DNA of 14,992 nt from DATMNI01 sp035570275 (GTDB lineage: Bacteria > Acidobacteriota > Terriglobia > Bryobacterales > Bryobacteraceae): assembly GCA_035570275.1 (NCBI GenBank), contig DATMNI010000194.1:1-14992 (forward strand), in the 5' to 3' direction. Below the pieces are notes generated by a model. That model was not told the origin of the DNA and ran no database searches. It worked only from the letters and a program-made list of their open reading frames with translations. This document shows positions 8,819 to 14,992 of this stretch, in pieces (the first letter of the stretch is position 1; the number at the start of each line of letters is the position of its first letter). The position numbers and the translations under genes are program-made.

Positions 8819-8892
8819 GGGAAACCGCTTGCTAACGCGCGCGGCTCCGATCAGAGGCGCGACTTGTCGCTCGACCGTTGGAAGCGGTTCCC
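8819..8892 (+). repeat. Structured repeat-like element bounded by an imperfect inverted repeat
   Basis: The element is bounded by gggaaaccgctt (8819-8830) and aagcggttccc (8882-8892), which pair over 11 bases with one bulged A. Inside are cttgctaacgcgcgcggctc and a small gcgac-tt-gtcgc hairpin. Translated forward, part of it reads KPLANARGSD, a peptide I recall recurring in spurious hypothetical proteins of Acidobacteriota genomes. That suggests a dispersed non-coding repeat, but this single window cannot show copy number. Confidence 0.4.
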
Positions 8893-8916
8893 TCCAAATA
8901 CGCGGCCTTATTTGTG

Positions 8917-8948
8917 AAAAAAGCCGGGCGGCTTGCGGCCGCCCGGCT
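8917..8948 (-). terminator. Rho-independent terminator of the OmpA/PKD protein gene
   Basis: On the minus strand, a perfect 11-base-pair GC-rich stem (arms at 8938-8948 and 8922-8932, AGCCGGGCGGC with its complement) closes a five-base loop. The run of six T ends at 8917. It lies about 28 bases after the stop codon of the leftward gene ending at 8977. Confidence 0.93.
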
Positions 8949-8976
8949 GGTTACTTCTACTGGGTCTGGGTTGTCG

Positions 8977-11712
8977 TCACCTGACGTTCACCGCAATGGT
9001 GACGCTTACGGTCTGTCCTCCTGGCCCGTAAGCCGTCAATGTGAACACCGTGTCGGTCTGCGGCACCGTCGTGATGACGCCGTTCACCGGCAATTGCTGA
9101 GGCCTGATGTCGCCGCCGACGATCACCACGGTCGAGGCATTGGCCGTTGTCCATTGCAGCGTCACCGTAGTGCTGTGATCCGGAACGAACGCCGGGGTAG
9201 CCGTGAAGGACAGGATCTGCACCGTGCCCACGTTGACCGTCGTGTTGCCCTGAATCTGGCCGGTCGCGTTGGTGGCGGTGAGAGTGTAAGTGGTTGTCGC
9301 GCTCGGGCTGACGGTGGCGCAATCGTTAGCGTTGAGATTGGTGCCGACGCCCGGTGTGATCGAAATCGACGTGGCGCCAGTCACCTGCCAGCACAGCTTG
9401 GTGGAACTGCCGGGGTCGATATTCTGTGGGGTGGCCACGAAGACCACGATCTGTGGGATGGTGCCCGTGGAAACCGTAACCGTGACCGGCGCCGTCACCG
9501 ACTTGCCGTCGGCGGTCGAAGCCGTCAGGGTGTATGTCGTGGTCTGAGTCGGCGACACCGTGGTGCTGCCGTTCAGAGTCACCGCGCCGACGCCGCTGAT
9601 GGATACGGTGGTGGCGCCGGTGGTGGTCCAGCTCAGCGTGGACTGCTGACCCGGTTGGATGTTCAGCGGGCTGGCCTCAAACCGGATGATCTGCGGATTG
9701 CCTACAGCCGTCCCTCCGACCGTCACGGTGGTGGTGGCGTTGATGGTTCCGTTAGGTCCAACCGCCGTCAGCGTGTAGGTGGTGCTGGTTGCCGGCGACA
9801 CGGTGGTGGAACCGGTCAGCGCCACGTTGCCGACACCGGGCTGGATATTCACCGAAGTGGCGCCCTGCACCACCCAGGTCAACTGCGAAGACTGGCCGGC
9901 CTGGATCGAACTGGGCGTGGCGTCGAAGCGAACAATCTGCGTGCTGGACGCGCTGCCGACCGTTACCGCCGTGGTGGCCGACGCCGACAAGCCGTCCGTG
10001 TTGGTCACGGTCAGCTTGAAATTGTACGTCTGACCGATGGCGGCCGTGAAGGTAGCCTTCACCGCGTTGGCGCCCGAGAGCGACACGCTGGCGCCGCCGA
10101 TCTGCGTCCATTGATAAGTGAGTGCCAGGCCCAGCGGATCGTACGAACCCGAGCCATCCAGTGTGACCGTACCGGGCGGTACGCCAATCTGGTTGGGGCC
10201 GGCATTGGCGATTGGCGGGCTGGAGCCGATGCGCCGGGTCAGAATGTCGTAGCGAATGCGCGGAACATCCATCGGGACCGGGCTCTTGATCTTGGTGTAG
10301 TCCTTGGCGTGGATGTAACTGCCGAGTTCGAACCCGAACACCAACTCGCCGCTGGTGGTGGAATTCACCAGCGTCGAGTTCTCACCCAGTGCCGCGGTGA
10401 GTGCGAAGTGTTCGTTCAAAGGCTGCGTCAGTTTGAGGGTGGCGCCGGGAACCGCGCGCTTACCTTCCTGATAGCGCCGCAGGTAGCCCACGTTGCCCGA
10501 AAGGGTGGCGTTCCCCCACACGCCAACCAGCCCGCTGACTCCATACTGGTCCACCAGGCGCGCGTAGGTTTGCAGGAAAGCGCCCGGAGCCAAGGTCACG
10601 GTGTTCAACACGGCGAAGTTCTTGAAACCCTTGGTGCCGAACACGCCTATGCGCCCGCGGCTGAAGATCCAATCCGCCAGGAAGGCAGCCTCACCCAGAC
10701 CGCCGCCCTGTTGCATGCCTTGCAATTCGAGGTACTTGAAGCTGCCGAAAGCGCCCACCTGCAGGTTGCCGAAGCGATTCACCAGACCGATATCGAACTG
10801 GCCTTCCTGGTGGCCCGGGTAGTACATGTATTCGCCCTGCGCCTGCACCGCGTGAGTGCCCTCGCCGCCGAAGGGCGAGAAGAACTGGCCGCGCCCGCTG
10901 AAGTTGAAGTTGCCGGTGCGCCCGCCGCCGTAGGTGGGCCCGATGTTGAGACCCACAATGGAGAACTTCTTATTGCGTTTCTGCGCTTCCTCCAATGCGC
11001 CCATGGCTTCGGTGTGGGCGATTTCCTGAGTTTGCGGAGCCGAAAGCGGTTTCGGAAGGCCGGCGACCTGGTCGCGAAGGGCGTTGTGCTGGTTGCGAAG
11101 ATCGTCCATTTCGGCGCGGAGCTTGTCGTTTTCGCCCTGCAGATTTTTCAGGCCGGCCAAAATGTCGTCCAGCTTGTCGAGCTTCTTCAGGATTTGGTCG
11201 CAGCATTCCTGCTGCTTCTTGGCCATGTCTTCCCAAATCTTGGTCATGGCGGGCAGGACGTCGCCAAGGCCGCCCTCCTTGATCACGCGGCCGGTGCCGT
11301 CAGTGACCGTGAAGACCGTGCGGCGGTTCATGAAACGGCCTTCTTTGGTCTTGTTGTCGACCTCGGGATTCCGTTTGCCGTCGGCGGCGGTGGTGACCTG
11401 GTTGTCGGCCGCCCCGTACTTCACCAGAAATGCCTTTACGGCGTTGGCGCGCGCCATCGCCAGTTTGTCGTTATAAGCCCCCGAGCCGACGAAGTCCGTG
11501 TTCCCCGTTACCTTCACACGGTAGTCCCTGTGTTGGCTCAGCAATTCTGCCAGGCGCAGCATACTCGGATAGCCATCGGACAGGATGGAGGAATTGAATT
11601 CGAAATTGATTTCCTCCCAGTCGTCCTTGGTTTGGCCTCCGGTATTCAGCCCCTGGGCAAATAAACCGGACGCCATCAATCCGAGCGCGCCTATCACTCC
11701 TATTCTGTTCAT
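8977..11712 (-). CDS. Large envelope protein: N-terminal OmpA-like domain, coiled coil, barrel-like region, PKD and four Ig-like repeats
   Basis: From the chosen ATG at 11712 the product is 911 residues. The signal peptide is residues 1-20 (ending LFAQ). An OmpA-like peptidoglycan-binding domain spans about 34-137, with TGNTDFVGS, an N-x-x-L-A-x-x-R pattern and NRRT. A charged coiled coil covers about 150-217. A glycine- and aromatic-rich region (about 245-480) resembles an outer-membrane barrel. A PKD domain (about 498-588, ANAGPNQ and DGSGSYDP) is followed by four Ig-like repeats from about 591. The role is probably to tie the outer membrane to peptidoglycan and display the Ig/PKD part, but which side of the membrane each part faces is inference. 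An upstream start at 11880 would add 56 unlikely residues in front of the signal peptide, so I rejected it. GAGGAG lies 12 bases before the ATG. A strong terminator follows the gene. Confidence 0.85.
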   Translation of the reverse strand: MNRIGVIGALGLMASGLFAQGLNTGGQTKDDWEEINFEFNSSILSDGYPSMLRLAELLSQHRDYRVKVTGNTDFVGSGAYNDKLAMARANAVKAFLVKYGAADNQVTTAADGKRNPEVDNKTKEGRFMNRRTVFTVTDGTGRVIKEGGLGDVLPAMTKIWEDMAKKQQECCDQILKKLDKLDDILAGLKNLQGENDKLRAEMDDLRNQHNALRDQVAGLPKPLSAPQTQEIAHTEAMGALEEAQKRNKKFSIVGLNIGPTYGGGRTGNFNFSGRGQFFSPFGGEGTHAVQAQGEYMYYPGHQEGQFDIGLVNRFGNLQVGAFGSFKYLELQGMQQGGGLGEAAFLADWIFSRGRIGVFGTKGFKNFAVLNTVTLAPGAFLQTYARLVDQYGVSGLVGVWGNATLSGNVGYLRRYQEGKRAVPGATLKLTQPLNEHFALTAALGENSTLVNSTTSGELVFGFELGSYIHAKDYTKIKSPVPMDVPRIRYDILTRRIGSSPPIANAGPNQIGVPPGTVTLDGSGSYDPLGLALTYQWTQIGGASVSLSGANAVKATFTAAIGQTYNFKLTVTNTDGLSASATTAVTVGSASSTQIVRFDATPSSIQAGQSSQLTWVVQGATSVNIQPGVGNVALTGSTTVSPATSTTYTLTAVGPNGTINATTTVTVGGTAVGNPQIIRFEASPLNIQPGQQSTLSWTTTGATTVSISGVGAVTLNGSTTVSPTQTTTYTLTASTADGKSVTAPVTVTVSTGTIPQIVVFVATPQNIDPGSSTKLCWQVTGATSISITPGVGTNLNANDCATVSPSATTTYTLTATNATGQIQGNTTVNVGTVQILSFTATPAFVPDHSTTVTLQWTTANASTVVIVGGDIRPQQLPVNGVITTVPQTDTVFTLTAYGPGGQTVSVTIAVNVR
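8980..9942 (-). repeat. Four tandem Ig-like domain repeats within the OmpA/PKD gene
   Basis: Repeats begin near 9942, 9696, 9456 and 9222, giving periods of 246, 240 and 234 bases (78-82 residues). Each starts with a Q-I-hydrophobic-x-F-x-A-x-P pattern and has a central L-x-W. The first three share TTVSP or ATVSP followed by a TTYTLTA strand; the fourth diverges to TVPQTDTVFTLTA. They are related at the protein level and are diverged rather than recent copies. Confidence 0.85.
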
Positions 11713-11994
11713 GATCTTCTGTTTCTCCTCAACCAACTGGATCGGCGTGTACATGAAATGAACTTCAATTCGGGATCCGTCTGGGCCCATATTCTTTCTT
11801 TGCGCCCGCCGGTTCCGACAGCGTGCCGGAAAATACAGAATGCCCTCCGGCGCGGGCTCGCACATTGGCCCCAAGCGCAAGTAACCATAGAATACACCAG
11901 CCTTTCCGATATCTACTCCAAATTGTGAGCTTTACCTCCCAGCACGCCGTATCGGCGCATACACTGGGGAATGCAAAGGATGAGAGAATGGGGA

Positions 11995-12397
11995 CGGAAG
12001 CTGCCGGATGGGCAGTCGCTCCTGGAAACGGGGGAGGAAAGTCCGGTCTCCACAGGGCAGCGTGCCGGCTAACGGCCGGGAGGGCCGCAAGGCTCTACGG
12101 AAAGTGCCACAGAAAATATACCGCCACGGTGGTGGAGCCTGCTCCACTATCGGGGTAAGGGTGAAATGGTGCGGTAAGAGCGCACCGCGGCGGGAGTAAT
12201 TCCGCCGGCAGGGAAAACCCCACGCGGAGCAAGACCAAATAGGGGAGGAGGGACGGCCCGTCCCGTTACACTTCCGGGTAGGTCGCTAGAGCCGGACAGT
12301 AATGTCAGGCCAAGATGAATGACTGTCGCCCGCACTGCCGCCCGCAAGGGTAAAGCAGGAGGGTACAGGAACCGGCTTATAGTCCGGCAGCTTTCAG
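11995..12397 (+). ncRNA. rnpB: RNase P RNA (bacterial type A)
   Basis: This is the catalytic RNA that removes 5' leaders from pre-tRNAs. The conserved landmarks of bacterial RNase P RNA appear in order: GGGGAGGAAAGTCCGG (12031-12046), CACAGGGCAG (12051-12060), GGTAAGGGTGAAATGGTGCG with GTAAGAGCGCACC (12154-12186), GGAGCAAGACCAAATAGGGG (12226-12245), GGTAGGTCGCTAGAGCC (12279-12295), AGATGAATGACTGTC (12313-12327) and AGGAACCGGCTTA (12367-12379). The ends are set by the P1 helix, gaagctgccgga (11997-12008) with tccggcagcttt (12383-12394), so they are good to a few bases. It is divergent from the OmpA/PKD gene and convergent with the zinc protease. The roughly 280 bases upstream (11713-11994) show no convincing gene. 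No strong promoter or T-rich terminator was seen. Confidence 0.97.
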
Positions 12398-12443
12398 CAC
12401 ACACTTTCAGCAGACAGTGGCCGGGACCTTCCGGGTGGCGAGT

Positions 12444-13049
12444 TCAGGGTTTGACCGGATTCGCGACCCAGAGGGTCGCGGCCACGGCTAGCCGCTTGCG
12501 ATCTTCATCCGACATCCCCGAATGCTTTCGAATGTCGCCTCGCGCCGTCAACAAGCGCCGATAGCGATTGAAATATTCCGTGATATCCCCGCCATATTGA
12601 AAGCTGTACATGATGTCGGCAAACCTGGCCGTATGCGGCAACCCCAGGGCGTGCCCGGTCTCATGCAGGCAGGTCAGGTAGACGATTGCATCCCGCAGCA
12701 GCATATCGCTCTCGCCGGCGGGGACGATCCCGGGCAGCACGTAAACCTCGGCCCCGCGCACTCCCTTAACCAGGATCGGCCGGGCTTCGCCGTATAATCC
12801 CTGGTTGGCGGTTGCCCAATAGATGCGGATATGGGCGGCTTCCAGATCGGCCGTCTTTTCCAGGGTGAGCTTGCCATCGGACGCCGCCTGCCAGGCCGCC
12901 AGCGCCCACTGCGCCAATTCGGGGTCGCCCGGCCGGCATTGGCTTTCCGGGCTGCGCCCGGCCGACTCACACGACTGCACCCAATACCGCAAACTCGCAG
13001 CCGGCACCGACGCGGCCCCGCAGAACAGTAGAATTGCCAGGAATTTCAC
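12444..13049 (-). CDS. Small secreted metzincin-type (matrixin-like) zinc metalloprotease
   Basis: This 201-residue protein has a signal peptide (residues 1-18, MKFLAILLFC to PAA). The zinc motif HETGHALGLPH (129-139) supplies His129, His133 and His139 as ligands and Glu130 as catalytic base. It is followed by ADIMY with Met147 as the metzincin Met-turn. Upstream, IRIYWA and AEVYVLP resemble the edge strands of a matrixin fold. It should act as a secreted or periplasmic peptidase of the matrixin type; no propeptide cysteine switch is obvious, and the substrate is unknown. The start is GTG at 13049 with AAGGAG four bases upstream. It is divergent from the oxidoreductase, with a gap of about 50 bases, and convergent with rnpB. 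Confidence 0.85.
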   Translation of the reverse strand: MKFLAILLFCGAASVPAASLRYWVQSCESAGRSPESQCRPGDPELAQWALAAWQAASDGKLTLEKTADLEAAHIRIYWATANQGLYGEARPILVKGVRGAEVYVLPGIVPAGESDMLLRDAIVYLTCLHETGHALGLPHTARFADIMYSFQYGGDITEYFNRYRRLLTARGDIRKHSGMSDEDRKRLAVAATLWVANPVKP

Positions 13050-13107
13050 GACGCTCCTTCTGACTACGGTAAACCATTATGACTGCTGATATGCGATTGT
13101 GGCTGAT

Positions 13108-13986
13108 ATGAAGGCAGGGTTCATAGGGATTGGAAGAATGGGCGCGGGTATGGCGCGGAATCTGCTGCGTGCCGGCCACGAAGTGGCGGTATTCAACCGC
13201 AGCCCCGGAAAGACGGCGGCGCTGGCAGCCGAGGGCGCGCGGGTGGCGCAATCGCCGGCCGATGCCTGTGCCGGCGCGGAATCGGTCATGACCATGCTGG
13301 CGGACGATGCCGCCGTGGAAGCCGTGGTCTTCGGCCCGGACGGAATCTACGCCGCGGGCGCCAAAGACGCCATCCACATCTCCCACAGCACGATCAGCAC
13401 CGCGATGGCGCGCCGTTTAGCCGCGGAACATGCCGACCGGGGGCACGGTTACGTGAGCGCCCCGGTGTTCGGCCGGCCCGATGCCGCTGCGGCGAAGAAG
13501 CTGATTGTGGTGGCGGCCGGCCCTCCGGAACTGGTGGAACGCTGCCATCCCTGGTTCGATGCCATTGGGCGCCAGACCACCGTGGTGGGCGTAGACGCCT
13601 GGCAGGCCAATGCGGTAAAGCTCTGCGGCAATTTTATGCTCGCCAGCATGATCGAGGCTTTCAGCGAAGCCTTCGCCACGCTGCGTAAGGCCGATGTGGA
13701 ACCGCACGCATTCCTGGAAATCATGAACTCGCTTTTCGGCTCGCCGGTTTACGCCAACTACGGCCGCATGATCGCGGACGAGGACTTCGAACCGGCGGGA
13801 TTCGGGTTGAAGCTGGGGTTGAAGGACGTGCGGTTGATGCTCGATACCGCAATGGAGTGCCAATCCCCCATGCCGTTGGCGAGCCTGTTGCGCGATCATC
13901 TGCTGGCGGCGCTGGCGCAGGGCCAGGGCGACATGGACTGGTCCAGCGTGTCGCGAGTCCTGGCGAAAGGCGCGGGGCTGAGTTGA
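13108..13986 (+). CDS. NAD(P)-dependent oxidoreductase, beta-hydroxyacid dehydrogenase (3-hydroxyisobutyrate dehydrogenase) family
   Basis: A 292-residue cytosolic enzyme is predicted from ATG 13108, giving the usual family start MKAGFIGIGRMG. A GTG at 13099 would add three residues, and neither start has a clear ribosome site. The Rossmann loop GIGRMGAGMA binds the dinucleotide, and FNRSPGK after strand 2 favours NADP(H). The substrate loop is APVFGRPDA (family pattern S/A-P-V-x-G). The catalytic lysine lies in ANAVKLCGNF (Lys171 counted from ATG), with the Asn four residues on. An all-alpha C-terminal domain completes the fold. Members oxidise or reduce small beta-hydroxyacids or aldehydes such as 3-hydroxyisobutyrate, tartronate semialdehyde and succinic semialdehyde; the exact substrate is not readable. 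Conserved Lys argues against an imine reductase. Confidence 0.88.
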   Translation: MKAGFIGIGRMGAGMARNLLRAGHEVAVFNRSPGKTAALAAEGARVAQSPADACAGAESVMTMLADDAAVEAVVFGPDGIYAAGAKDAIHISHSTISTAMARRLAAEHADRGHGYVSAPVFGRPDAAAAKKLIVVAAGPPELVERCHPWFDAIGRQTTVVGVDAWQANAVKLCGNFMLASMIEAFSEAFATLRKADVEPHAFLEIMNSLFGSPVYANYGRMIADEDFEPAGFGLKLGLKDVRLMLDTAMECQSPMPLASLLRDHLLAALAQGQGDMDWSSVSRVLAKGAGLS

Positions 13987-14063
13987 AGCGGGCGTGGGCG
14001 TCTGCGCGACGCTTGATGGCGCGTCCGAATGCGTCCGCGTGTTCGGGTTGCGATTGAAGCCGG

Positions 14064-14457
14064 CTATCGGGCAGGCGGCAACGGCCACAGGTCCAAACCC
14101 TCTTCGGGAAAGTGCTTCCGGTTATCGGTAAGAAGTGGAGTTCCGTTGCACAAAGCGACGGCGGCAATGGTTACATCTGTGTACGATAGGGTTTGTCCTT
14201 CTTCTGCCAGTCCCGGCGCAACAGACCGGCTTGCCGAGCGATTGCAGGGGTCACCGGCAAACACTCCAAGCTGTTCAGGAAAGCGTCAGTTTTCGTCTCC
14301 TCGCCGTGCCGCAGACCGGCATAAACTTCCGTGATATTAACCGGACAGCAAGCGAGGACATGCCCTGCTCGATGAGTTGTTCAAGGTAGGTAGTGCGTCC
14401 GTATCGCCCATTGAGGTGATCGAAGATGACAGAGGTGTCGAGGAGGATGATGGCCAT
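14064..14457 (-). pseudogene. vapC: VapC-like PIN-domain toxin broken by two apparent frameshifts
   Basis: Three consecutive frames together spell a complete PIN ribonuclease. The first gives MAIILLDTSVIFDHLNG to LIEQG, the second LACCPVNITEVYAGLRHGEE to RRDWQKK, and the third TLSYTDVTIAAVALCNGT to WPLPPAR and the stop. Adding one G in the GGG run at 14363-14365 and one G in the GG at 14197-14198 restores 131 residues, the normal VapC length. All four metal-binding acids would then be present (Asp7, Glu44, Asp95, Asp112). VapC toxins cleave specific RNAs and are held by a paired antitoxin. The ATG shares one base with the stop of the antitoxin gene. As written the toxin is dead. Recent decay or sequence error in G runs are both possible. 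Confidence 0.85.
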
Positions 14458-14729
14458 CAACGATTTGGATGCTGAATGGCGTCCTCGAAACGTGGGTCAG
14501 GTTCCGACCGAATCTGCTCGACGCGGGCTGCGCCGCCCTGAGCCAGTTCGGGGTGGTCGGCAAGATTCCAGGCTCCAGCGGAAAGCTTCAGGGCTTCGCG
14601 CTGCTTGTTGCGCCGCACATCGCGCCAGAGTACATCGACCGCATAGTCCGTTCGTTGTTTGTGTTCAATTCCAGCCAACCGGTCGAGTTCGTGGGCAAGT
14701 TCTTCAGGTATCTTGATGACGTCTGGCAT
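14457..14729 (-). CDS. vapB: VapB-type antitoxin, ribbon-helix-helix-like
   Basis: This 90-residue protein begins VIKIPEELAHELDRLAG, a strand-helix pattern typical of CopG/ribbon-helix-helix antitoxins. A second helix follows (YAVDVLWRDVRRNKQ). The acidic, less ordered C-terminal half (HPELAQGG to EDAIQ) would wrap the PIN toxin. It should neutralise the toxin and repress its own promoter. Its TGA overlaps the ATG of the toxin gene by one base, the usual arrangement of a VapBC operon. The ATG at 14729 has only a weak AGGA upstream. The antitoxin reads intact while its toxin is broken. The family assignment rests on pattern and context rather than a signature motif. Confidence 0.8.
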   Translation of the reverse strand: MPDVIKIPEELAHELDRLAGIEHKQRTDYAVDVLWRDVRRNKQREALKLSAGAWNLADHPELAQGGAARVEQIRSEPDPRFEDAIQHPNR

Positions 14730-14891
14730 GGCATCCTACAACCGATTCTCAGCTCAAATCTTAACACTATCGCGGTCCAGCACCCGTCATGCCCACCTAC
14801 TCTCACCTGGTCTCAGGCGGGGAGGCCGGCGACGGTGCCACCGTGATTCCCGATCGAACAGCGGCTCGATAGGCGTTACCTCGTTTCTGAG

Positions 14892-14917
14892 AGGCCCAGC
14901 GTTTTAGCGTTGGGCCT
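14892..14917. repeat. Strong hairpin without T-tract
   Basis: aggcccagcg (14892-14901) pairs with cgttgggcct (14908-14917) over 10 bases including one G-U, around a ttttag loop. Neither side is followed by a T run, so it is not a standard terminator. It sits exactly at the 5' edge of the regulator fragment. Confidence 0.5.
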
Positions 14918-14992
14918 TCGGCGTAATCGCCGTGGAAAACGGCAAGTACGACCCGGCGCTGCCCCTGGCCTTTCGGATTGCGCGCGCGTTTG
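14908..14992 (+). pseudogene. Fragment of an XRE-type (short helix-turn-helix) transcriptional regulator, cut by the window edge
   Basis: The forward frame from 14908 reads RWAFG followed by VIAVENGKYDPALPLAFRIA and RAF, then the window ends. This closely fits the second half of the small XRE/Cro-like regulators in which a Q-T-V/I-x-A-x-E-N-G-K-Y-D-P stretch forms the recognition helix and what follows. An in-frame TAG lies at 14905-14907, and none of the usual N-terminal helices can be found upstream in any forward frame. The fragment is therefore probably truncated at its 5' end, near the hairpin at 14892-14917. A frameshifted or unusually diverged N-terminus is a less likely alternative. 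Its partner and target are unknown. Confidence 0.5.

Noticed and set aside
8420..8917. A 165-codon forward open frame as a hypothetical gene
   Set aside because: The translation is Arg-rich. A different frame of the same DNA carries alpha/beta hydrolase motifs, and its end runs through the structured repeat.
8980..9942. Regular repeats of about 240 bases, considered as a CRISPR-like or mobile repeat array
   Set aside because: The units are diverged, in frame and encode Ig-like domains. There are no short identical repeats with spacers.
8878..11664. A 928-codon forward open frame
   Set aside because: It is antisense to the OmpA/PKD/Ig gene. High GC and repetitive Thr/Val codons keep the mirror frame open. 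It also reads through the leftward terminator.
11713..11880. A 56-residue upstream extension of the OmpA/PKD protein
   Set aside because: It would place an Arg-rich stretch before a clear signal peptide. The ATG at 11712 gives a normal secretion signal with a plausible ribosome site.
11923..11990. Possible rnpB promoter
   Set aside because: TTTACC, CATACA and GAGAAT-like hexamers occur, but none pair at 16-18 base spacing with acceptable matches at both positions.
12398..12443. Possible terminator between rnpB and the zinc protease gene
   Set aside because: Only a four-base CCGG pairing is present and there is no T run on either strand.

Overview
This is a GC-rich window with long Oar-type outer-membrane receptors, secreted carbohydrate esterases and a bacterial type A RNase P RNA. 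The gene content and style resemble an Acidobacteriota soil bacterium of the Solibacter/Bryobacter kind. That assignment is inferred from gene families only. No taxonomic marker other than rnpB is present, and I could not search it.

Positions 1-8800 look like a polysaccharide-use locus aimed at acetylated, rhamnose-containing pectin (rhamnogalacturonan-like). Leftward from about 2.3 kb run a secreted alpha/beta hydrolase (1407-2303) and, overlapping its stop codon, a protein with two tandem SGNH/rhamnogalacturonan-acetylesterase domains (1-1417) that runs off the window. Rightward from a near-consensus sigma70 promoter (2480-2508) run an 1136-residue Oar-like TonB-dependent receptor (2621-6031) and, 11 bases later, a GH106-like glycoside hydrolase (6043-8412). 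Directly behind that enzyme lies the wreck of a second alpha/beta hydrolase related to the 1407-2303 gene (8418-8789). The ancestral operon was therefore probably receptor, glycosidase, esterase. The proposed division of labour is that esterases remove acetyl groups, the GH106-like enzyme removes rhamnose, and the receptor binds or imports the products.

Positions 8800-12400 hold a short structured dispersed-repeat-like element, a textbook leftward Rho-independent terminator (8917-8948) and a large leftward envelope gene (8977-11712). The envelope protein has an OmpA-like domain at its N-terminus, then a coiled coil, a barrel-like region, a PKD domain and four Ig-like repeats. Divergent from it is rnpB (about 11995-12397).

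Positions 12400-14992 carry a small secreted metzincin-type zinc protease (12444-13049, leftward), a beta-hydroxyacid-dehydrogenase-family oxidoreductase (13108-13986, rightward) and a leftward VapBC-type toxin-antitoxin pair. The antitoxin of that pair is intact, but the PIN toxin is split by two apparent one-base losses. The window ends in a fragment of an XRE-type regulator that follows a strong hairpin.

I found no CRISPR array, tRNA, 5S/16S/23S rRNA, insertion sequence or prophage. The most unusual items are the tandem esterase, the decayed esterase paralogue, the doubly frameshifted toxin and the N-terminal-OmpA multidomain protein. None of them by itself proves a new biological system.
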